DNA of 64,000 bases from Variovorax sp. EL159 (GCF_900100965.1 NZ_FMUJ01000005.1:62001-126000), one strand, 5' to 3'; shown: positions 35,720 through 43,527, numbered from the stretch's first letter. The notes: a model not told the origin generated them from the sequence alone. A program made the numbers and translations.

Positions 35720-36670
35720 TTAGAGGGTGAAGCTTCCTTCGAAGACGGCGACGCATCGACCACCAACGCGTGTACGCGTAACCCCAAGGTGCGACTGCGC
35801 TCGGGTTAACAGCAAACTTGGGCGTCCCATGTCTTCACCTTGACGAATGCGGAGGTGAGTCTCCGAATCTCCGCTGATTTCTGTAAGCAAAGCGGTCAAC
35901 GCTGCAGCAGCGCTGCCTGTCGCTGGATCCTCCACCATACGGCGCGTGAACATTCGCGCGTGCACATCGCAGCCGGTGTCCGCTCCGACGTCGTGCGTAT
36001 AGACATAGATGGCTTGTGCGCCATCCAGCGGGAAGACTTTTTCAAAGGACTGGCGATCAGGGAGAACTCGGCGCAGTGCCGCACGCGACTTGACTTCGAA
36101 GACCAGTGACGGGAGGCCCGCGGAGACCACCTGAGGCAGATTTCTCTCCGTGGAAACGTCATCCGCCGTCAGGCCTAGACAAGCGGCTGCAAGTGCGGGT
36201 GAAACTTCGGAGCGTCGAGCGAGGGGCTCAGGGGAGAGGAGTTCAGCACCGACGACGGAATCGTTTTCCCATATGAGCTCTATCTGCACCAGGCCTGCAG
36301 CCTCTTCAAACACGAGATTCTTCAAGGGGGGATCGCCACGGTCCGTCGCTCTTCTAGCCAAGATGAACGCCGTACCGATGTTCGGGTGTCCAGCGAATGG
36401 CACCTCACGATCGGGCGTGAAGATTCGGACATGTGCGGTGTGGGAGCCATCGCGCGGGGGGAAGACAAAGGTCGTCTCAACGTAGTTGAACTCCCTGGCG
36501 ATCGTTTGCATTTGCTCCGCCGACAGGCCCTCGGCTTCGAGGACGACGGCTAACGGGTTTCCGCTAAACATGCCGTCGGTGAATACGTCGACGGTGGCGT
36601 AGCGGCGTCTTCTGGGTAGCGACTGGTTTTTTTCACGCGGCGCTGCCGACGAAGGGGATGGGTCGCCCAT
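35720..36670 (-). CDS. PhzF family phenazine-biosynthesis-like protein (isomerase fold)
   Basis: A 316-residue PhzF/YddE-type protein with the diaminopimelate-epimerase fold. The catalytic Glu is in EFNYVETTFVF, and PFAGHPNIGTAF and VEDPATGSAAAALTALL are the other signatures. ATVDVFTDGMFSGNPLAVV begins the fold. The start at 36670 follows AAGGAGA. Outside phenazine clusters these proteins act as isomerases of unknown specificity; here the gene shares an operator-like site with the cleavage oxygenase and may isomerise a pathway intermediate. Confidence 0.92.
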   Translation of the reverse strand: MGDPSPSSAAPREKNQSLPRRRRYATVDVFTDGMFSGNPLAVVLEAEGLSAEQMQTIAREFNYVETTFVFPPRDGSHTAHVRIFTPDREVPFAGHPNIGTAFILARRATDRGDPPLKNLVFEEAAGLVQIELIWENDSVVGAELLSPEPLARRSEVSPALAAACLGLTADDVSTERNLPQVVSAGLPSLVFEVKSRAALRRVLPDRQSFEKVFPLDGAQAIYVYTHDVGADTGCDVHARMFTRRMVEDPATGSAAAALTALLTEISGDSETHLRIRQGEDMGRPSLLLTRAQSHLGVTRTRVGGRCVAVFEGSFTL

Positions 36671-37085
36671 GAGATCTCCTTTGGACACGGCCTTGGCTGC
36701 GGACGCAGAGATTGCCGTCATCGGGATGCAGTTTAGCTCAAATCTTTACATCGTCAATATTGCGTCGGTGGCAACGCCTGCGTGCGATTTCCTTGCGTCC
36801 CGAGGCTCCAGTCCCGCTCGGGTCAGGGATCTGTTCGCCGTTACTCGAAGGGATGTCCTGAACTTCCCGCTCGAGCGTCTCCCACGGAAGTGAGCAGAGG
36901 GAGCCGCTCTCTTCGTGACATGAGGCGTCGAAAGCGGCCCGGTAAGTGGACGCCGCATGCTGGCTTCAGCCGCTCCACTCAGGATCGCCGGTCGGCTCCT
37001 TGTGTCGCTGTGGCTGGGCCGGCATCGTGAAAACGTGGGCTTCGACCGACGCAGAGCCGACCGAGCAAGAGATCTTTGGGGGTGA
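36671..37085. other. Gene-free interval upstream of the PhzF gene
   Basis: No gene with family features is seen in this 415-base stretch on either strand. It holds operator-like site 4 (36743-36759), close to the PhzF start, and otherwise shows nothing recognisable. The convergent side is the end of the SDR gene at 37086. Confidence 0.5.
36743..36759. promoter_or_regulatory. Operator-like site 4 (ATCTTTAC type), upstream of the PhzF gene
   Basis: TTTACATCGTCAA at 36745-36757, preceded by ATC, is a one-mismatch version of the palindrome at the TetR promoter. It is 75 bases upstream of the PhzF start codon, much as site 3 is placed for the oxygenase gene. Confidence 0.6.
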
Positions 37086-37853
37086 CTACCAGGTTGAATC
37101 ACCGCGAATCACGACATCTGCACCACCATCAATGAAGATCGTCTGACCGGTAACGTGACCGTTCTTTTCGCTGATAAGCCACGCAAGTAGTTCGGCAGCG
37201 GCGATTGGTTCATAGGGCCCGCCCAGAGGCATTGGTGTTCCGGCACTGATCCTCGCGCGAGTTCCCTCGTCATCGAACAGTCGCTTGAGTAGCTCCGTTT
37301 TCACAAGGCCAGGGGCAATAGCGTTCAGGGGGATACCGGCGCCAGACCATTCAGAGCGAATGGCATTGCGACGAATCCATCGCGACAGGGCTCGTTTGGT
37401 GGTGGCATAGACAAACTTCTCTTCTTTCGCCTTCTCCAGAGCCAGCGACTCGTCCCCGTCTAGCAGCACATTGAGGAGTTGAGGGTCGAAGAGATGAACG
37501 GAGGTGATGGATGACACAGCGACCGCACGAGGCGCTGACGATTCAAGCAACAGGGGGCGAAGGCCCTCGAGTGTCGCCAGGGCGCCGTAATAGTTCACGG
37601 CGACCGTGATCGGACCACCTGTGTCGACGCCCGCGATTGCGAGAATTGCGTCGATCTTCCCATCGCTGATCTTGGTGACTTGTTCGATCATGGTCGCACG
37701 GCCATGATGCTGGCTGAGATCTGCAACAACTTCTGCGTCACGTATGTCGACACCAATGACACGGCCACCTTGCGATTCAAGAAGACGCTTGGTTTCCATG
37801 CCGATACCGGAGGCTGCACCCGTCACTACATAAACTCGAGCTTGATCGGACAT
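37086..37853 (-). CDS. SDR family oxidoreductase (3-alpha-hydroxysteroid dehydrogenase-like)
   Basis: A 255-residue SDR with TGAASGIG near the N-terminus and catalytic FVYATTKRAL (YxxxK). The SITSVHLF region and the 40-residue insertion before the catalytic Tyr, as well as DGKIDAILAIAGVD, resemble 3-alpha-hydroxysteroid dehydrogenase/carbonyl reductase members. The start at 37853 follows TAGGAAAG; the frame opens much earlier without support. A CGGACA-N3-TGTCCG palindrome lies 130 bases upstream, identical in its arms to one at the neighbouring LysR gene. Confidence 0.9.
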   Translation of the reverse strand: MSDQARVYVVTGAASGIGMETKRLLESQGGRVIGVDIRDAEVVADLSQHHGRATMIEQVTKISDGKIDAILAIAGVDTGGPITVAVNYYGALATLEGLRPLLLESSAPRAVAVSSITSVHLFDPQLLNVLLDGDESLALEKAKEEKFVYATTKRALSRWIRRNAIRSEWSGAGIPLNAIAPGLVKTELLKRLFDDEGTRARISAGTPMPLGGPYEPIAAAELLAWLISEKNGHVTGQTIFIDGGADVVIRGDSTW

Positions 37854-37982
37854 TTGATTTTCTTTCCTAGGTTGAGTAAGCGCGAAGGCCAGTAGCGGCG
37901 CTGGCCTGCGATGTCCGTGAGGACCAACCAAAGATAGATGCGACCGGGTCCAGTACCAAGTGGGGTAGCGGTCAACACTGCT

Positions 37983-37997
37983 CGGACAAGATGTCCG
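37983..37997. promoter_or_regulatory. Operator-like palindrome CGGACA-AGA-TGTCCG
   Basis: A perfect 6+6 inverted repeat with a three-base spacer, upstream of the SDR at 37086-37853. The same arms with the same spacing recur at 39038-39052 on the other side of the LysR gene. It is a likely binding site for that regulator or another shared one. Confidence 0.6.
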
Positions 37998-38115
37998 CAT
38001 TCATGGTGCGGCAGTGGAAGCTATGACCTTCTCTGCCGGAAGGCACGAGCTGCTCCTGGGGGCTGGAGCAAGGACACTGCCGCAGCGCGGCGCGCCTGGG
38101 CACCTTGTGGCTATG

Positions 38116-39015
38116 CTATTTCTGGCGAATTTGCCGCTCGGAGTATTGCTCGGTCAAGAAGTCAATGAATGCTCGCAGCTTCGGCGTGATGTGCTTGCCG
38201 GAAGGCCACAGCAGACGAAAGACGTTTTTCTCCGTTGCATAGTCCTCAAGCACCGAAACCAAGGCGCCGCTGGCCAGGGCATGCTGTACGGAATAGTCCG
38301 ACATGTATGCGATGCCGGCTCCTGCCAGTGCAAAGCTCAACCGCGCCTCGTTGCTGTTGCAAGTCATGCAAGTCGGCAGCCGATACTCCGCCTCGTCATT
38401 CGTCCTACGCAACCTCCAGATCTGAAGCTTGCCCGTGTTCGGCATCCGAAACTGGATGCATGTATGCTGAGCTAGGTCCCTGGGATGGGAGGGCTTGCCG
38501 TGACGCTCGAAGTAGGAGGGCGCACCGACGACAAGCATACGGAAGCTGCCCACCAGTTTTGACGAGAGTTGTGAGTCTTCGACCTCGCCACTGCGCACGA
38601 CGGCGTCGAATCCTTCCTCGATCACGTCCACCTTGCGGTTGTCGAACTCCAAATCGAGCTCGACCTCGGGATATTTCCGCTGGAATGCTGTGAGTACTTC
38701 CAGGAATGGCGCGCCGATCAACGGGAATCCGATTCGAAGTCGGCCTCGAACCTCCGAGGTCGTTTGGGTCAGTGCTGCCTCTGCGGCGTCGAACTCATCG
38801 CGGATGCGCCGCGCATGCTCGAGGAAAGCCGATCCTTCAGCGGTAAGTGTCACGCTGCGCGTGCTGCGATGAAACATCCGAACACCAAAACTCTGTTCAA
38901 GGCGCGTGATGCTCTTGCCAATACCGGAGGCGGAGATTCCCAGCAGTCTGCCTGCCGCAACAAAGCTGCGTGCGTCCGCGACATGAACAAATACGTTGAT
39001 TGCGAAGCGATCCAT
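38116..39015 (-). CDS. LysR-family transcriptional regulator
   Basis: A 299-residue LysR-type protein of the PecT/DmlR-like group: MDRFAINVFVHVADARSFVAA, GRLLGISASGIGKSITRLEQ and VRMFHRSTRSVTLT form the DNA-binding domain (quoted in part: LLGISASGIGKSITRLE). It is divergent from the NTF2/epimerase/SDR operon, with a perfect CCGGACA-N3-TGTCCGG palindrome in the 144-base gap. A second copy of the palindrome lies past its 3' end, upstream of the minus-strand SDR, so it may control genes on both sides. Confidence 0.92.
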   Translation of the reverse strand: MDRFAINVFVHVADARSFVAAGRLLGISASGIGKSITRLEQSFGVRMFHRSTRSVTLTAEGSAFLEHARRIRDEFDAAEAALTQTTSEVRGRLRIGFPLIGAPFLEVLTAFQRKYPEVELDLEFDNRKVDVIEEGFDAVVRSGEVEDSQLSSKLVGSFRMLVVGAPSYFERHGKPSHPRDLAQHTCIQFRMPNTGKLQIWRLRRTNDEAEYRLPTCMTCNSNEARLSFALAGAGIAYMSDYSVQHALASGALVSVLEDYATEKNVFRLLWPSGKHITPKLRAFIDFLTEQYSERQIRQK

Positions 39016-39036
39016 ACGTGCCGAGGGTAAACAATT

Positions 39037-39053
39037 CCGGACACTTTGTCCGG
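39037..39053. promoter_or_regulatory. Operator-like palindrome CCGGACA-CTT-TGTCCGG
   Basis: A perfect 7+7 inverted repeat with a three-base spacer, 21 bases from the LysR start codon and 106 bases before the first gene of the plus-strand operon. Its position fits autoregulation plus control of the divergent operon. Confidence 0.65.
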
Positions 39054-39159
39054 GATGAGGTGAGTTGATGCCCCCTTATTCTTCGAGGTGAGAGCCGCTA
39101 AGTTCTGTTGACGCTGAGTGCGACGTTTGTTGCGCAGTCAGTCAACAGGAGATGTTCTC

Positions 39160-39600
39160 ATGACCAAGGTAGAGAGATCCGCAGTCCCTGCGGAGCAGGA
39201 AAAAGTTGAAGGCTTCGGACTCGACGTGCCGATGCTCGAGCTTGCTGAGCAGTTGGAAGGCCAAAGGTGGCTGGCCATGCTGGATGGGAATCACGAGGCC
39301 CTATCCCGATTGGTATCGGAGGACTTGTGGTACGTGCATTCGAGCGGCCTCAAGGATGGCAAGAAAGGCTATGTCGACTCCGTGAAGACGGGACTTGTCG
39401 TGTACCAGAGCTCCAAGCGTCAGATCAACACAGTCATTCGGCTTGGTGATCAAGCGTTCCTCGCCGGAGGCGAGGTCGTGATGGATGCCGTGATCCGAGG
39501 AGTCCAGAAGCGCCTGCAGTCATTGTTTTCCGTGACCTGGCGTCAGGAGCAGGGGATTTGGCGTCTTGTTGCTCACCAGACAACCCTGCTGCCGCTTTGA
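39160..39600 (+). CDS. SnoaL/NTF2-like protein (DUF4440 type)
   Basis: A 146-residue protein with the NTF2-like cone fold. Landmarks are QRWLAMLDGNHEALSRLVSEDLWYVHSSG near the N-terminus (quoted in part: LVSEDLWYVHSSG), and the C-terminal VTWRQEQGIWRLVAHQTT. Such proteins are small isomerases, dehydratases, or binding partners. AGGAG precedes the ATG at 39160. It is the first gene of a four-gene operon behind a divergent LysR and palindrome. Confidence 0.85.
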   Translation: MTKVERSAVPAEQEKVEGFGLDVPMLELAEQLEGQRWLAMLDGNHEALSRLVSEDLWYVHSSGLKDGKKGYVDSVKTGLVVYQSSKRQINTVIRLGDQAFLAGGEVVMDAVIRGVQKRLQSLFSVTWRQEQGIWRLVAHQTTLLPL

Positions 39601-39631
39601 TGCTGTTCACCTTTTCAGAAACGAGATCTGT

Positions 39632-40531
39632 ATGAAAGTATTTATCACAGGGGCGTCCGGCTTTATTGGCGGTAGCGTGGCCGTACGCCTGTTGGCCGCG
39701 GGGCATAGCGTCCGGGGCCTGGTGCGCGACGCCGAGAAGGCCGAGCGCATCGCAAAGTTGGGGGTCGAACCCGTCATTGGCACGCTTGATGACCGGGATC
39801 TCCTGGTCGCGGAGGCGCAAAAGTCTGATGGCGTCATCAACGCTGCGGACAGCGATCATCGGCCCGGAGTCTTGGCGCTCATTGAAGGGCTTTGGGGATC
39901 GGGTAAGCCGTTGCTACATACAAGCGGCTCTAGCGTCATCAGCGACGACGCCCGTGGGAACTCGGTCTCCGAGACCGTCTTTGAGGAGGAGACCCCATTC
40001 GTCGTTCCGCCCTCGAAGCAGGCTCGCCGTGACATCGATACAAGGGTGCTCGACGCCATCGGCTCGGGCATACGTGCGGTCGTCATTTGTCCCAGCAACG
40101 TATACGGCGTGGGCCACGGCCTCAATCCGCGTAGTGTCCAGATTCCATTCCTCGTCGATCAGGCCAAGAAGAGCGGAGTAGTGAAGATCGTCGGCCGCGG
40201 CGTCAACGTCTGGTCGAACGTTCACATCGACGATCTGGCCGAGCTTTATCTGCTTGCCCTCGAGAAGGCACCTGCAGGAACGCTCTATTTTGTTGAGAAC
40301 GGCGAGGTTTCATTTGGAGAAATCGGCGCGGCAATCGCGAAGCGAATGAAGCTCGGACCGGTCGTTTTCTGGCCGGCAGAAGAGGCGGCGAAGGAGTGGG
40401 GTGAGGTCTGGGCCTACTTCACCTACGGCAGCAACAGCCGGGTGAACGCGAAACGCGCCCGAAAGGAACTGGGCTGGAAGCCACTTCGCAATTCGGCGAT
40501 TTCCTGGATCGAAGAGGAGATGCCGCTATGA
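39632..40531 (+). CDS. NAD-dependent epimerase/dehydratase family protein
   Basis: A 299-residue extended SDR. The N-terminal MKVFITGASGFIGGSVAVRL is the cofactor motif; VIINAADSDH marks the second strand (as read: GVINAADSDHRPG). The catalytic tetrad is not typical: the usual YxxxK region reads PPSKQARRDID, so Tyr is not obvious. The family includes dihydroflavonol-reductase-like and NmrA-like proteins. Its stop overlaps the next SDR start by four bases. Confidence 0.88.
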   Translation: MKVFITGASGFIGGSVAVRLLAAGHSVRGLVRDAEKAERIAKLGVEPVIGTLDDRDLLVAEAQKSDGVINAADSDHRPGVLALIEGLWGSGKPLLHTSGSSVISDDARGNSVSETVFEEETPFVVPPSKQARRDIDTRVLDAIGSGIRAVVICPSNVYGVGHGLNPRSVQIPFLVDQAKKSGVVKIVGRGVNVWSNVHIDDLAELYLLALEKAPAGTLYFVENGEVSFGEIGAAIAKRMKLGPVVFWPAEEAAKEWGEVWAYFTYGSNSRVNAKRARKELGWKPLRNSAISWIEEEMPL

Positions 40532-41400
40532 GCAAAGTTTGGCTGGTGACTGGAGCGGCCAGCGGTCTGGGCGCCGGAATTGCCCGTGCCGCACTGGACG
40601 CAGGTGACCTGATGGTTGCTACGGATATGGATAGCGCTCGTCTTTCGACTGCCTATGCTGACAGTGGTGATCGCGTGCTTACTGCGAAGCTTGATATTCG
40701 CGATGCCCTTCAGGCTGGATCTGTGGTGAGTGCCGCCGTCAAGAGATTCGGGCGCATTGATGTGCTCGTGAACAACGCGGGCTACGGCCAGTTCGGGCCG
40801 TTCGAGGAGATTGCACCAGAGTCCGCTGAACGGCAGTTTGCCACCAATGTCTTTGGCACATTCAACGTGACGCGTGCGGTCTTGCCGGTAATGAGAGGCC
40901 AGCGCTCCGGGTATGTGATCAACATGTCGTCCAACGGCGGATTCAAAGGCGTTTCAGGTGCATCGATGTACTCTGCATCGAAGTTCGCCATCGAAGGTTT
41001 CTCGGAGGCTCTCGCGCTGGAAATCGCAGGCTTCGGTATCCGACTGACCATTGTCGAGCCCGGCGCGTTCCGCACGGACTTTCTTGATGATCGTGCCTTG
41101 AAGAAGGGTGATATCTCCATCGAAGACTACGAGGAGTTCCGCGCTCGGGCCAATGCTGTGTTTGTGCAGCGCAATCACCGCCAGGTCGGCGACCCGGAAA
41201 AGCTCGGGCAGGCGTTGGTGCAGCTTGCTGCGCAACCCGTTTCGCCGCTACGTTTCGTGGCAGGCGCAGACGCTCTGGCCGTCGTGACGCAGAAGATCAA
41301 AAGCGTAGCGGAGGAAGTTGAGCGCTGGCGAGATCTGTCGGTTTCCACGGATTTCGCGACCACACCATCGACTGAAAGTAATGAAAATGAGCAACGTTGA
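40528..41400 (+). CDS. SDR family NAD(P)-dependent oxidoreductase
   Basis: A 290-residue classical SDR. TGAASGLGAGIARAA, DVLVNNAGYGQFG, and the catalytic MYSASKFAIEGFSEA (YxxxK) are all intact, and the EPGAFRTDFL segment is typical of the large DltE/YusZ-like group. It overlaps the epimerase gene upstream and the SnoaL gene downstream, so all products are made together. Confidence 0.92.
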   Translation: MSKVWLVTGAASGLGAGIARAALDAGDLMVATDMDSARLSTAYADSGDRVLTAKLDIRDALQAGSVVSAAVKRFGRIDVLVNNAGYGQFGPFEEIAPESAERQFATNVFGTFNVTRAVLPVMRGQRSGYVINMSSNGGFKGVSGASMYSASKFAIEGFSEALALEIAGFGIRLTIVEPGAFRTDFLDDRALKKGDISIEDYEEFRARANAVFVQRNHRQVGDPEKLGQALVQLAAQPVSPLRFVAGADALAVVTQKIKSVAEEVERWRDLSVSTDFATTPSTESNENEQR

Positions 41401-41857
41401 TCTCATGGCACGCCTCGACGTGCTGGAAAGCCGCTTCGCTATTGAGCGATTGATCGGGCAGTACGCGCAGGCCTTTGACAATCAAGACGAGGCGATGCTA
41501 CGCGGCATTTGGCACGACGGTGCAACGCTGTCTCTCGGCGCGACCTTCGGTGCGTTCGAGGGAGTCGAGGAGATCATGCAATCTGCGCACTCGAACTGGA
41601 AGCAAATGCCGCACATGCATCATTGGATGGCCAATCCCATCATCGACATCGAAGGCGATCGTGCGACCGGAAGAGTTGCAGTCGACTGCCTATGCACAGA
41701 TGTGACGAGTGGTCCGGTTCAGATCAGTGGCCTCTACCATGATCGGTTTGAGCGCCGCGGTCATCGCTGGGCATTCGTGGAGCGCCGGTTCGAGATGCAC
41801 TTCTTGACACCGCTGCAGAACTGGACGCCGATCGCGGGTAGTGAGTTCAAGGGGTAG
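41381..41857 (+). CDS. SnoaL-like / NTF2-fold protein
   Basis: A 158-residue protein with the SnoaL-4-type pattern: LESRFAIERLIGQYAQAFDN, the HDGATLSLGATFG strand, and MPHMHHWMANPIIDIEGDRA (quoted in part: HMHHWMANPIIDI). The MHHW motif resembles bile-acid dehydratase and ring-hydroxylating small-subunit relatives. The start lies inside the SDR gene (ATG 41381 or 41387). Two SnoaL proteins in one operon with two SDRs suggest dehydration or isomerisation of a cyclic or polyol-like substrate. Confidence 0.85.
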   Translation: MKMSNVDLMARLDVLESRFAIERLIGQYAQAFDNQDEAMLRGIWHDGATLSLGATFGAFEGVEEIMQSAHSNWKQMPHMHHWMANPIIDIEGDRATGRVAVDCLCTDVTSGPVQISGLYHDRFERRGHRWAFVERRFEMHFLTPLQNWTPIAGSEFKG

Positions 41858-41866
41858 AGGGTGATC

Positions 41867-41982
41867 TGCGAAAGACGCGCCGCCGTGTGCGATCAAGCCC
41901 GCGGTAAGTTTGCATACTTCGCTGTTCCCCGACGCGTCAGCGACCTAGCGGATTCGCTGGCGCGTCTTTCGCATCTTTTTTT
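41867..41982 (+). terminator. Long-stem terminator with an alternative hairpin
   Basis: A 15-base arm TGCGAAAGACGCGCC (41867-41881) is exactly complementary to 41959-41973, and TCTTTTTTT follows, so it can end the plus-strand operon transcript. The 77-base loop contains GACGCGTCAGCGA (41931-41943), which pairs with 41954-41966 with one G-U pair. The right arm is thus shared by two exclusive hairpins. It sits between convergent genes. Confidence 0.7.
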
Positions 41983-42007
41983 ACGACGAGCTTGAAATCC
42001 GCTTCCC

Positions 42008-42925
42008 TCAAAAACTGCTATCAAAGGCTTCGTCTCCTTGAATGCGTTCGGCGAGGAATTCCAGCAATGCGCGCATTGCCGCACTATTCTGGCGTCGCTG
42101 CATGAAGGCCGCATACAACCATAGGTCGCGCGGTAGATGCTCCTGTAGCACAGGCACAAGGGCACCTTGGCTGAGGTGTTGTCGAACCATCACGGTCGGC
42201 ACGCAGATAACGCCAAGATCTGCGAGGGCAGCGCTGATCAGCGCCACGGCGTCGTTGGCATCCATTCGGCTGTTCACTGGTACCGCATAGATCTCGCCAT
42301 TCGGCCCCGCCGTTTGAAAAGGCAACGTGGGGGTCGGCCCCAACAAGGAATAAGTCAAGACATCGTGCTTGCGAATGTCTTCAGGTGTGCGCGGAAGGCC
42401 GCGTCGAGCCCAATAGCGTGGCGTTGCGCACAGCGACATGCTGACTGAGTGCAGGCGGCGAACAATGAGGTTGTCGTTGTTGAGCCGCCCCATGCGAATG
42501 GCAACGTCTACACCATCCTGAACCAAATCGACCACCCGATTGCTGAGGCGCAGGCTTACATGAACCTGCGGATGAAGGTTCATGAATGCACCCAAGACGC
42601 CTGGAAGGGGACTGTGCTCGAGTCCGTGCGGTGCAGTGATGTGAAGGCGGCCCGAGGGTTGGCGTGCGTGAGCTTCGAGCTCGTGAGCCGTCGTTTCCAA
42701 GGTCTCCAGTAGCGGCTTGCTGCGTTCGAGAAGCAGCCTTCCAGCATCCGTCAGGCTGACAGAGCGAGTGGACCGATTGAGCAAGCGAACGCCAAAGCGT
42801 GTCTCAAGCTGGGAGATGTGCTTGCTCACGGCGGCAGGAGACATTCGAAGCGCTACCGCCGTGCGCGAGAAGCTGCTTCGCTCGGCCACTGCTTGAAAGG
42901 TTCTTAGAAGCTCAAATCCGTCCAT
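42008..42925 (-). CDS. LysR-family transcriptional regulator
   Basis: A 305-residue LysR-type protein of the DmlR/PecT-like group. FELLRTFQAVAERSSFSRTA, SPAAVSKHISQLETRFGV and RLLNRSTRSVSLTDAG are the DNA-binding domain (each quoted in part). GRLHITAPHGL starts the effector domain. It is convergent with the SnoaL operon and faces away from the YciI gene; its target may be the Liv-SDR operon or its own upstream region, neither proven. Confidence 0.92.
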   Translation of the reverse strand: MDGFELLRTFQAVAERSSFSRTAVALRMSPAAVSKHISQLETRFGVRLLNRSTRSVSLTDAGRLLLERSKPLLETLETTAHELEAHARQPSGRLHITAPHGLEHSPLPGVLGAFMNLHPQVHVSLRLSNRVVDLVQDGVDVAIRMGRLNNDNLIVRRLHSVSMSLCATPRYWARRGLPRTPEDIRKHDVLTYSLLGPTPTLPFQTAGPNGEIYAVPVNSRMDANDAVALISAALADLGVICVPTVMVRQHLSQGALVPVLQEHLPRDLWLYAAFMQRRQNSAAMRALLEFLAERIQGDEAFDSSF

Positions 42926-43050
42926 GGCATTTCATTCCGTTGTCGGCCTGCGCCGGTGCATTCGAGTTCAGGCACGTATGCGGTGGAGATTTCTAAACCG
43001 GAAAGACCTCGTCATTCGATATGAAGGCCTCCCGTTCCCCTTGACCGTGA

Positions 43051-43350
43051 CTAGCGAGAGATGAGGTTTTCAAAATCGAAAAACGATTTCCGCCACCGTA
43101 TCACTTTGACTTGCTCGAAGAGCCCTCCCTGATTGAAGGGGTCCCCGGCGGCAAAGGCGTCAGCGATCGCGCGATCGTCGGTGTCGATGAGGATGATGCC
43201 GCCGTGCGGTCTATCGTTCTCGTCAAGCATTGCGCCGCCGGCGAGCATGAGGTGCTTGCGTGCGTCCAGGTAGGCAACATGCTCGGGGCGAAGTCGGGAG
43301 CGCAGTTCTTCTTCATGTGGCTTGTCGAAGGTGAGGATGGCATAGGGCAT
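43051..43350 (-). CDS. YciI family protein
   Basis: A 99-residue protein of the YciI family (ferredoxin-like fold). MPYAILTFDKPHEEELRSRL, EHVAYLDA and LMLAGGAMLDEND.P.GGIIL are the family blocks, with the conserved His near residue 21-22 and the Asp in IDTDDRAIADAFAAGDPF (quoted in part: AIADAFAAGDPFNQGG). The start at 43350 follows AAGGAAA. Members are dehalogenase-like or lyase proteins of small substrates. It is divergent from the Liv-SDR operon and separated from it by the 43460-43483 palindrome. Confidence 0.88.
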   Translation of the reverse strand: MPYAILTFDKPHEEELRSRLRPEHVAYLDARKHLMLAGGAMLDENDRPHGGIILIDTDDRAIADAFAAGDPFNQGGLFEQVKVIRWRKSFFDFENLISR

Positions 43351-43459
43351 GGTTTTTCCTTGGGGTTGATGTCGGATCGGCTTCCACACCTCTGCGAGAA
43401 GCCGGCTGGTAGATTCTGTTGTTGACATAAGTGTCTAATAATGGGGGAAACCCTCTGAT

Positions 43460-43483
43460 GTATTTGACGAAATAGTCAAATAC
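43460..43483. promoter_or_regulatory. Operator-like palindrome GTATTTGAC-N6-GTCAAATAC
   Basis: A perfect 9+9 inverted repeat with the spacer GAAATA, 44 bases before the ATG of the Liv-SDR operon and 109 bases from the divergent YciI start. AT-rich and symmetric, it has the look of a TetR- or GntR-type operator. The regulator is not identifiable, as the nearest regulator gene is of LysR type. Confidence 0.65.
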
Positions 43484-43527
43484 TAAGTGGGCGCGCCGCC
43501 TGAGGCGCGACCCACAAGGAGACATTC

